Of a stretch of DNA of 10,216 nt, positions 5,233-10,216 are shown one piece after another. The translations under genes and the position numbers were made by a program. Where the stretch lies: the NCBI GenBank assembly GCA_021812925.1, contig JAKAMK010000019.1, positions 1-10,216 of the forward strand, in the 5' to 3' direction. The notes below the pieces were generated by a model. That model was not told the DNA's origin. It worked only from the letters and a program-made list of their open reading frames with translations, and searched no databases. Positions within the stretch are counted from its first letter, which is position 1. The number at the start of each line of letters is the position of its first letter. Source of the stretch: a bacterium (GTDB taxonomy: Bacteria > Patescibacteria > Paceibacteria > UBA9973 > UBA2103).

Positions 5233-5824
5233 AGCAGACGTGGCACGTATTTCAACTACCGAGGACTATGGCGCTCTCGGAGACGCCGAGGTCCTCGCGC
5301 GCTCGCGGAAAGAGCCCGAGCTCTTCGCCGTACTCGTCCGCCGGTATGAGGCGCCCCTCCTGCGCCGCGCCCGCGTCATCTTGCGTGCGCCGGAAGACGC
5401 GGAAGAGGCCGTGCAGGATGCTTTCACGAAGATGTACCTTTATGCGGACAAGTACCACCCGCAAGAAGGAGCTTCGTTCTCGTCCTGGGCGTACACCATC
5501 CTGAACCGCGTCGCGTACACGAAGTACCGCTCGCGCATGAAGGAGCTCCCGCAGCGCGCCGAACTCCTTCCCGAGCATTTCGAGAGCCTCCCGGACACGC
5601 ACGAGCATTTCCTCGAAGACCTCACCATCCGCGACGAGGTCTTGGCGGCGCTCGCAAAGCTCCCTGAAACCGCTGCGCGACTCCTGCGGTTGCAGTTTAT
5701 CGAGGGGAAGAGCCAAGAGGAGATAGCAGAGAGCGAGGATCTCTCCGTGCCGGCCGTGAAGACGCGCGTCCATCGGGCCAAGAAATTATTCAAACAGGCG
5801 TATGATGAACAACACTATGACTAA
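5228..5824 (+). CDS. ECF-type RNA polymerase sigma factor
   Basis: A 198-aa sigma-70 family protein of the two-domain ECF/RpoE type, which redirects RNA polymerase to a specific promoter set. Region 2 spans about residues 31-103: FAVLVRRYEAPLLRRARVIL, then DAEEAVQDAFTKMY and the promoter-melting segment FSSWAYTILNRVAYTKYR. Region 4 spans about 135-190: LAKLPETAARLLRLQFIEGKSQEEIAE, then the helix-turn-helix VPAVKTRVHRAKKLF. There is no region 1.1 or 3. ATG 5228 lies inside the candidate -10 box and inside the element's flanking repeat, so GTG 5240 (leaderless) is an attractive alternative start; it removes only four residues. The 3' end overlaps the next gene by 23 bp, implying translational coupling. 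The target regulon cannot be read from the window. Confidence 0.85.
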   Translation: MLADVARISTTEDYGALGDAEVLARSRKEPELFAVLVRRYEAPLLRRARVILRAPEDAEEAVQDAFTKMYLYADKYHPQEGASFSSWAYTILNRVAYTKYRSRMKELPQRAELLPEHFESLPDTHEHFLEDLTIRDEVLAALAKLPETAARLLRLQFIEGKSQEEIAESEDLSVPAVKTRVHRAKKLFKQAYDEQHYD

Positions 5825-6143
5825 CCCATCCACCATCGAGCAGAATGTGATGCGCCGCGTGCGCACCATTTCCATACTCCGTCCGCTCGTCTCGGGAGGC
5901 GCGCTCGCCGCGCTCGTGTTCGTCGCCGCGCTGTGGGGCATCGGCAGGGAAGTGTGGGTCGCGAAGGTATTCGAGAACGGCCCGCAGGGGCTCCTTGGGC
6001 ACACGCGCTACCTGCTCTACGCGTTCGACCATACGCGCCTCATCGTACAGGCGCTTACGCTCGTCACCATCCTCGCCTTCGTGTATCTCGCGCGCAGCGT
6101 CGCGCAGGGCATCGCCACCGTTTTGGCGCCGGCGCACGCGTAA
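5802..6143 (+). CDS. Two-helix membrane protein coupled to the sigma factor
   Basis: A 113-aa protein in the +2 frame relative to the end of the sigma gene. It overlaps that gene by 23 bp from ATG 5802, or 8 bp if the internal ATG 5817 is used. Residues 1-26 are a basic cytoplasmic-type N-terminus (VMRRVRTISILR), followed by helix 1 at about 28-47, a loop of about 30 residues (REVWVAKVFENGPQGLLGHTRYLLYAFDHTR), helix 2 at about 79-98, and a short tail. There is no zinc-binding HxxxCxxC anti-sigma motif and no recognisable family. Overlap with an ECF sigma gene makes a membrane regulator (anti-sigma-like) the natural guess, but the short N-terminus is small for that role. The unit ends at the long terminator at 6146. 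Confidence 0.65.
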   Translation: MMNNTMTNPSTIEQNVMRRVRTISILRPLVSGGALAALVFVAALWGIGREVWVAKVFENGPQGLLGHTRYLLYAFDHTRLIVQALTLVTILAFVYLARSVAQGIATVLAPAHA

Positions 6144-6145
6144 CG

Positions 6146-6191
6146 GCGTAACGAAAAAGGCCGGGCGAAAGCCCGGCCTTTTTCGTTACGC
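6146..6191. terminator. Bidirectional terminator between convergent units
   Basis: A perfect 21-bp stem (6146-6166 with 6171-6191) closed by a GAAA tetraloop. The arms carry A5 (6154-6158) and T5 (6179-6183), so a GC-rich core with a T tract is present in both directions. It serves the sigma/membrane-protein pair on the plus strand and recA on the minus strand. Its last base overlaps the recA stop codon. Confidence 0.9.
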
Positions 6192-7240
6192 TACGCCTCC
6201 TTCAGTTTCTCCTGTATCTGCTTCAGGAGCTCTTTCGAGACATCCTTGTGCTCGCGTAGGTACGTGCGCGTGGCGTCGTAGCCGACGGCGAGCTTTTCGC
6301 CACCGGCAAGCTTGTAGGTGGCGCCGCTCTTCTCGATGAGGTCGTACTTTTCGCCGAGTGCGATGAGCTCGCCTTCGCGACTGATGCCTTCGTTGTAAAG
6401 GAGATCGAATTCGGTGGTCTTGAACGGAGCCGCCACCTTGTTCTTCACCACTTTCACGCGCACACGTCCGCCCACGACCTCCTCGCCCTTCTTTATCTGC
6501 GCGATGCGCCGGATGTCGAGGCGCACCGAGGTGTAGAACTTGAGCGCCTTGCCGCCCGGCGTCGTCTCCGGATTGCCGAACATGACGCCGATCTGCATGC
6601 GTATCTGGTTTATGAAGATGACGATGGTCTTCGAGCGCGCGACGATGCTCGTCAGTTTGCGCAGCGCCTGGCTCATGAGGCGAGCCTGCTTGCCAACGTG
6701 CTGCTGGCCCATCTCGCCCTCAATCTCGTCTTTGGGCGTTAAGGCGGCCACGGAGTCCACGACGATGACGTCCACGTTGCCGCTCCGGACCAGGCTCTCG
6801 ACGATGTCGAGCGCCTGCTCGCCGGTGTCCGGCTGGCTGATGAGGAGCTCAGGGAGCTTTACGCCTATCTTGCGCGCGTACTCCGGGTCGAGTGCGTGCT
6901 CGGCGTCTACGAACGCTGCGATACCACCCGCTTTCTGCGCCTCGGCGACCGTGTGGAGCGCGAGGGTCGTCTTGCCGCTCGATTCCGGGCCGAATATCTC
7001 GATGATGCGGCCGCGGGGGAGACCGCCGATGCCGAGCGCTGCATCGAGTCCGATGGAGCCGGTCGAGATGGACGGAATCTTCTCGATCTTACCCGCGCCG
7101 AAGGTCGTGATGGCTTCGTCGCCGAACTTGGTGCGAATCTCCTTCAGGGCCTGTTCGATGGATTTCTGCTTCTCATCCTTGTCGACGGCAGCGGCGGCTA
7201 CTTCCTTCGGAGCTTTAACGACTTTCTTCTTCACAGGCAT
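6191..7240 (-). CDS. recA: Recombinase RecA
   Basis: A 349-aa RecA, the ATP-dependent strand-exchange protein that forms filaments on single-stranded DNA. Key elements: the N-terminal helix region to about residue 48, the MAW segment [23 protein letters not shown] (about 57-79), Walker A GPESSGKT at 84-91, Walker B VIVVD at 158-162, loop L1 around [22 protein letters not shown] (about 174-195), and [28 protein letters not shown] (about 209-236) covering the sensor and loop L2. The C-terminal domain follows, ending in a Lys/Glu-rich helix without the long acidic tail of E. coli RecA. It is third in a ftsK-(small protein)-recA unit, with a 12-bp gap before it and no Shine-Dalgarno. No LexA-type box was recognised. 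Length and motifs are normal. Confidence 0.97.
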   Translation of the reverse strand: MPVKKKVVKAPKEVAAAAVDKDEKQKSIEQALKEIRTKFGDEAITTFGAGKIEKIPSISTGSIGLDAALGIGGLPRGRIIEIFGPESSGKTTLALHTVAEAQKAGGIAAFVDAEHALDPEYARKIGVKLPELLISQPDTGEQALDIVESLVRSGNVDVIVVDSVAALTPKDEIEGEMGQQHVGKQARLMSQALRKLTSIVARSKTIVIFINQIRMQIGVMFGNPETTPGGKALKFYTSVRLDIRRIAQIKKGEEVVGGRVRVKVVKNKVAAPFKTTEFDLLYNEGISREGELIALGEKYDLIEKSGATYKLAGGEKLAVGYDATRTYLREHKDVSKELLKQIQEKLKEA

Positions 7241-7252
7241 AGTGGCGTTCAG

Positions 7253-7576
7253 TTACGGTACGTAAATAGTTCTTGTTTTCGTGACAGAGCGTCCGAAGCG
7301 GTCGGTCGCAGTCAGGGTAAGTATAGACCCTCCGGAGGGAAGCGCGAGCGCACTTGAGAAGGCGCCACTCTGGTCCGGCAAGACCGGGGCGCCGTCGAGC
7401 GTGAGCGCCACGGTGCGCCCCGCGCGCCCTGAGATGGTCACGAGCCCGCCCGGGATATCCGCATCTTGGGCAGGTGTCATGATTGCGAGGGAAGGGCCGA
7501 GCAGGAGCGGGCGCGCTTCCATGAAGCCGTACCCGAGGAGCACGACGAGCAAGGCGGCGATGAGGTAGCGGACCAT
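7253..7576 (-). CDS. Membrane-anchored small beta-sandwich protein
   Basis: A 107-aa protein. Residues about 4-18 (YLIAALLVVLLGYGF) form one N-terminal membrane anchor. The rest (about 28-107) looks like a single immunoglobulin-like or cohesin-like beta domain: LAIMTPAQDADIPGGLVTISGRAG, VALTLDGAPV, GAFSSALALPSGGSILTLTATDRFGRSVTKTRTIYV. The pattern 'tP-x-D-x-x-v-x-x-x-x-v-x-i-x-G-x-a' followed by 'v-x-v-x-G' and 't-l-t-v-x-A-t-D-x-x-G-n' is typical of bacterial Ig-like repeats found in surface proteins. It starts 3 bp after the ftsK stop and ends 12 bp before recA, so it is co-transcribed with both. It would sit in the membrane with its domain outside. The role is unknown, and a link to division through FtsK is only a guess from position. 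Confidence 0.7.
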   Translation of the reverse strand: MVRYLIAALLVVLLGYGFMEARPLLLGPSLAIMTPAQDADIPGGLVTISGRAGRTVALTLDGAPVLPDQSGAFSSALALPSGGSILTLTATDRFGRSVTKTRTIYVP

Positions 7577-7579
7577 ATG

Positions 7580-9820
7580 CTAGAAGGTGTCCTCATCCTC
7601 GTCGCCTTCGAGCGTGTCGCTCGACGTGCCGCCTAAGGACAGCACTTCGCGAGGCTTCGAACCGTCTGCCGGGCCGATGACGCCCTTGGCTTCGAGCACG
7701 TCCATGAGTCGTGCTGCACGTGAGTAGCCTATCTTGAGCTTCCGTTGCAGGTAGGAGGTCGAGGCGCGGCCCGCCTCTTCCACCGCACGCTTCGCGTCCT
7801 CGTAGAGGTCATCATCAAGGTCGTCGTCTTCGAATGAGCCGTTTGAAAGACCTATGGTGTCGCCCGCATCTGCGACGACGATGCCGTTGCCTCCCATGTC
7901 TATCGAGGCAAGGTCGCCGGCGTTGTGGCTCTTAATATAGGACGCGACTTTCTTCACTTCGGTCTCGGAGATGAACGCACTCTGGAGACGCACCGGCTTC
8001 TGCATGTCGCTTGCGAGATAGAGCATGTCGCCGGCGCCCAGCAGGGTTTCGGCACCCGAGCCGTCGAGGATGGTGCGCGAGTCTATCTGCGAAGCGACCT
8101 GGAGCGCCATGCGGGTAGGCACGTTCGCCTTGATGAGGCCGGTGATGACATTCACCGACGGGCGCTGGGTACTAAGGACGAGGTGGATGCCCACCGCGCG
8201 GCTCATCTGCGCGAGGCGCACAATGGAGCTCTCGAGCTCGCGCGGGTAGCTCTGCATGATGTCGGCGAGCTCGTCGATGACGATGACGATGTAGGGCATC
8301 GCCTCAGGCATGTCCTCCGCGCCTTTCTTCTTGGCAGGTTCGAAGACGGAGGTGTGGTAGCTCTCGATGTCGCGGACCTGTTCCGCTTCGAGCACGTTGT
8401 AGCGGCGCTCCATTTCCTTGGCCGCCCATTTGAGCGCGAGGATGGTCTTCTTCGGGTCGGTGATGACCGGCGTGAGCAGATGGGGGATACCGTTATAGAG
8501 CGTGAGCTCGACGCGCTTCGGGTCCACCATGATGAAGCGCAGCTGGTTCGGGCCGTTCCTATAGAGGAGCGACGTGATGAGCGCGTGAATGGCCACTGAC
8601 TTGCCCGAGCCGGTCGCGCCAGCGACCAAGGCGTGCGGCATCTTCGCGATGTTCACGTAGTGCGGTGTGCCGGTGATATCGCGCCCGATCGCGGCGAGGA
8701 GCGGCTTCTTGCTCTCTTGCCATGAAGGGGAAGAGAGGACGCCGCCCAAGCCCACCATCGCCTTGGTCGAGTTCGGCACCTCGATGCCGACGAGCGACTT
8801 ACCCGGTATCGGCGCTTCGATGCGCACCGGATGCGCGGCGAGCGCGAGCTCGAGGTTCGAGGCGAGCGAGACGATTTTTGAGAGGCGCACGCCTTCGGCC
8901 GGCTTCACCGCGTAGCGGGTCACCGTCGGGCCGACCGACACCTCGTCCATCTCCACGTTTATGCCGAAGTTCTGGAACGTGCGCTTTATGATGTTCGCGT
9001 TCGCCTTGATGTCGCCCGTACCCGGCTTACCCTTATCGTCACCCAGGATAGAGAGCGGGGGAGCGTCGTACTCGGCATCGAAGTTCCGGATGCCGGCTGC
9101 CGCGGGTGCTACGGTGTCGCTGAAGACGTTCACGACCGGTTCGTGCTCCGGACGAGCCGGTGTCTCGTCTTCGGCTTCCTCATCGTAGGCCTCTTCTCCT
9201 TCGTATGCCTCGGCCTCTTCCTCATATGATTCGTCTTCCGTATCGGCGAATGTCTCACCGTCCTCATCGGACTGGCGGCGCTCCTTGAGGCGCTCGAGCG
9301 TAGAGGCGCCGGTGTGCGCGAGCGCTTCCCCGAGCGCCTCCAGGTCGCTCACGATGACGACGCCTATCGCGATGATGGCGATGAGCAGTACGAGTGCTCC
9401 CCAGAAGCCGAAGAAGCCGTCGAGCGCGGCGCCCACCCAATTGCCCGCCGCGCCGCCCCAGCCGGTGGTGGGGAAGAGCCCGACGAATGCGAGGACGGAG
9501 GCAGCGATGAGCACGTACCCGGCCGCGTTCATGGGAGCCAGGGTCGGCTTGCCGAATCCGGCGTAGAGACCAACCGCGATGAGCGCGAGCGGCAGGAAGA
9601 ATGCCCCTATGCCTACGATAGCGTACGCGAAGGTGAACGCGGCGCGGCCGGCAGGGCCGGCGCCGCCGAAGATGGCGAGGATGAAAAGGACACCGGCGGC
9701 CATAAGGACGATGGCGCTTGCCCATCGTATGAGGGCGTCGTATTCCTTCACTTCTTCATCACGACGCGGCCGACGAGCCGCGTTCTTGCGTGCGAGCGCT
9801 TTACTTTTCGGACGGGCCAT
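7580..9820 (-). CDS. ftsK: DNA translocase FtsK/SpoIIIE
   Basis: A 746-aa FtsK-family translocase that pumps chromosomal DNA through the closing septum. The N-terminus has four transmembrane helices at about 33-51, 61-86, 99-117 and 138-158. A short, strongly acidic linker follows (about 184-220), much shorter than the proline/glutamine-rich linker of E. coli. The alpha and beta motor domains run from about 265 to 640, with Walker A GATGSGKS at 401-408, Walker B IVIVIDELAD at 511-520, and the LVLSTQRPSVNVITGLIKANVPTR segment at 547-570. The C-terminal gamma winged helix (about 672-728; DLYEDAKRAV to KGVIGPADG) reads the polarity sequences (KOPS/SRS-like) on DNA. The start at 9820 (MARPKSKALARKN) lies 10 nt after an extended -10, so it appears leaderless. 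Confidence 0.95.
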   Translation of the reverse strand: MARPKSKALARKNAARRPRRDEEVKEYDALIRWASAIVLMAAGVLFILAIFGGAGPAGRAAFTFAYAIVGIGAFFLPLALIAVGLYAGFGKPTLAPMNAAGYVLIAASVLAFVGLFPTTGWGGAAGNWVGAALDGFFGFWGALVLLIAIIAIGVVIVSDLEALGEALAHTGASTLERLKERRQSDEDGETFADTEDESYEEEAEAYEGEEAYDEEAEDETPARPEHEPVVNVFSDTVAPAAAGIRNFDAEYDAPPLSILGDDKGKPGTGDIKANANIIKRTFQNFGINVEMDEVSVGPTVTRYAVKPAEGVRLSKIVSLASNLELALAAHPVRIEAPIPGKSLVGIEVPNSTKAMVGLGGVLSSPSWQESKKPLLAAIGRDITGTPHYVNIAKMPHALVAGATGSGKSVAIHALITSLLYRNGPNQLRFIMVDPKRVELTLYNGIPHLLTPVITDPKKTILALKWAAKEMERRYNVLEAEQVRDIESYHTSVFEPAKKKGAEDMPEAMPYIVIVIDELADIMQSYPRELESSIVRLAQMSRAVGIHLVLSTQRPSVNVITGLIKANVPTRMALQVASQIDSRTILDGSGAETLLGAGDMLYLASDMQKPVRLQSAFISETEVKKVASYIKSHNAGDLASIDMGGNGIVVADAGDTIGLSNGSFEDDDLDDDLYEDAKRAVEEAGRASTSYLQRKLKIGYSRAARLMDVLEAKGVIGPADGSKPREVLSLGGTSSDTLEGDEDEDTF

Positions 9821-9830
9821 AACGTAACGT

Positions 9831-9839
9831 ATTGTAGCA
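9831..9839 (-). promoter_or_regulatory. Extended -10 promoter of ftsK, abutting element copy 2
   Basis: On the minus strand TGCTACAAT (9839 to 9831) is an extended -10. The ATG of ftsK is 10 nt further on, leaving a leader of only about 3-4 nt. Its upstream edge coincides exactly with the end of the inverted-repeat element (9840), and its TGCTA is the flanking direct repeat. No -35 is recognisable. Confidence 0.6.
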
Positions 9840-9972
9840 CCCCGTTAGAAGTCGGCCTTGGCCGGCTCGTCCGCAAAAGACAGTCAGATACCGTGAGTTT
9901 CGGCCACCGATTACCAAGCCCAAGAAAATCCGGGCATGCCCGGATTTTCTTGGGCCGAGACTTCTAACGGGG
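9840..9972 (-). mobile_element. MITE-like inverted-repeat element, copy 2 (133 bp)
   Basis: Bounded by the same 14-bp inverted repeats as the element at 5096-5226: CCCCGTTAGAAGTC (9840-9853) and GACTTCTAACGGGG (9959-9972). Direct TAGCA repeats flank it (9835-9839 and 9973-9977). On the minus strand the order matches copy 1: the end followed by TC, a palindrome (here 38 bp, 9955-9918), a 64-bp core, and the end followed by G. The core does not align with that of copy 1, and the palindrome has a different sequence apart from a central CATG. Its core-side end meets the ftsK -10 box, as copy 1 meets the sigma-factor -10. No open frame is present. It also separates ftsK from the possible RNA gene at 9978. 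Confidence 0.7.
9918..9955. terminator. 38-bp perfect palindrome inside element copy 2
   Basis: The sequence from 9918 to 9955 equals its own reverse complement. The centre (CCGGGCATGCCCGG) is flanked by AAGAAAAT on the left and ATTTTCTT on the right, so either transcript would form a GC stem followed by a T-rich stretch, as in a bidirectional intrinsic terminator. It lies upstream of the ftsK promoter and could block read-through from either side. Confidence 0.55.
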
Positions 9973-9977
9973 TAGCA

Positions 9978-10164
9978 CCGTAGCGCGTACGAAGCCCTCA
10001 AAAAGCCACGAACCGTAAAGGTGTCTGTGGAATAACGAGCGCCAATTTCACCGGTAGCGGGGCTGCCAATGACCCCCCCCGAGGAGGGTGTGCTTCAACC
10101 CGTCATCCGAGCATCTTTCCTAAGGGAATCGCGCGGGAGCCTGGGCGTCGCGTGCGTATTGCGG
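9978..10164 (+). ncRNA. Possible structured RNA of about 187 nt, class unknown
   Basis: The two ends can pair. 9978-9991 with 10151-10164 gives 13 of 14 pairs, four of them G-U on the plus strand; on the minus strand four positions would be mismatched. This favours a plus-strand RNA. A second helix, GCCC (9994-9997) with GGGC (10143-10146), continues inward. Inside are candidate hairpins: CCAC/GTGG with ACC/GGT (10006-10030), GGTAGC/GCTGCC (10053-10067, with a plus-strand G-U), ATGAC/GTCAT (10069-10106, enclosing a C8 run) and TTCC/GGAA (10117-10128). No open reading frame of note occurs. I tested by eye for tmRNA, 4.5S RNA, RNase P RNA and common riboswitch signatures and found none. The size would suit 6S RNA, but its landmarks were not recognised. 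It could also be non-functional spacer. Confidence 0.35.
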
Positions 10165-10186
10165 ACAGTGCCGGGCGGAGTATACT
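10159..10186 (+). promoter_or_regulatory. Promoter for the gene at the right edge
   Basis: TTGCGG (10159-10164), a 16-bp spacer and TATACT (10181-10186). The predicted start near 10193 leaves about 11 nt before ATG 10204, with no Shine-Dalgarno. The -35 overlaps the 3' arm of the possible RNA's closing helix. Confidence 0.55.
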
Positions 10187-10203
10187 TGTCCTTAATAAAC
10201 AGT

Positions 10204-10216
10204 ATGACGTCCGATA
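10204..10216 (+). CDS. Start of an unidentified gene (runs off the window)
   Basis: Only ATG ACG TCC GAT is visible (MTSD...). The call rests on the well-formed promoter 18 nt upstream and on the resemblance of the arrangement to the other near-leaderless genes in the window. No product can be inferred. Confidence 0.35.

Noticed and set aside
6540..7265. 241-codon open frame on the plus strand over recA
   Set aside because: Antisense shadow of a well-identified gene in GC-rich DNA; the sequence is low-complexity Ser/Arg/Met-rich with no promoter or ribosome-binding site.
7925..8599. 224-codon open frame on the plus strand over ftsK
   Set aside because: Antisense shadow rich in His, Arg, Asp and Glu, opposite the conserved FtsK motor; no initiation signals.
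5096..9972. The four CCCCGTTAGAAGTC copies as CRISPR repeats
   Set aside because: They occur as two inverted pairs 4.6 kb apart, not as evenly spaced direct repeats, and no cas gene is present.
10073..10080. C8 homopolymer as a phase-variable tract
   Set aside because: It is not within a reading frame or between promoter boxes, so a length change has no evident target.
9978..10164. tmRNA, 4.5S RNA, RNase P RNA or T-box leader
   Set aside because: No tRNA-like ends or tag frame, no SRP loop motif, no GAGGAAAGTCC/ACAGA pair, and the GGGAATCGCGCGG stretch does not match the T-box core GGGTGGNACCGCG.

Overview
This window looks like a GC-rich genome of a Patescibacteria (CPR) bacterium, most likely of the Parcubacteria group. 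The support is indirect. Housekeeping genes are compact. The EF-P has the divergent loop I associate with Parcubacteria. Several core genes have no Shine-Dalgarno sequence and a -10 box almost touching the start codon. No taxonomic search could be run, so the assignment is an inference.

Layout, left to right. (1) 3-317: 3' end of metG. (2) 318-1486: a small accessory island between metG and tatD. It holds a six-helix membrane protein with its own promoter and terminator, a second divergent copy of the last 23 codons of metG, and a 98-aa protein of unknown function with its own promoter and terminator. (3) 1504-3624: tatD, then the rpsF-ssb-rpsR operon, ending in a strong terminator. (4) 3700-4372: a small secreted protein and a 43-aa single-helix membrane protein, each set apart by hairpins. 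(5) 4389-5006: efp on the minus strand. (6) 5096-5226: a 131-bp inverted-repeat element. (7) 5228-6143: an ECF-type sigma factor whose 3' end overlaps a two-helix membrane protein. (8) 6146-6191: a long bidirectional terminator. (9) 6191-9820, minus strand: ftsK, a small membrane-anchored beta-rich protein, and recA, in that transcription order. (10) 9840-9972: a second 133-bp inverted-repeat element with the same termini. (11) 9978-10216: a possible structured RNA, a promoter, and the first codons of a gene that runs off the window.

The most unusual feature is the pair of roughly 132-bp elements. They share 14-bp terminal inverted repeats, the same polarity (hairpin near one end, about 65 bp of unrelated core, then the other end), and short flanking direct repeats. 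Each has its core-side end exactly against the -10 box of a housekeeping-type gene (the sigma factor and ftsK). They look like a non-autonomous MITE-like family, or a mobile promoter insulator. The duplicated metG tail is the second notable scar. It is about 84% identical to the real tail, with 10 of 11 differences at third codon positions, so it came from a functional diverged metG and not from decay of this copy.

The core genes serve translation (metG, rpsF, rpsR, efp), DNA maintenance (ssb, recA, ftsK, tatD) and regulation (sigma factor). Nothing resembling CRISPR, tRNA, rRNA, phage genes or a transposase is visible.
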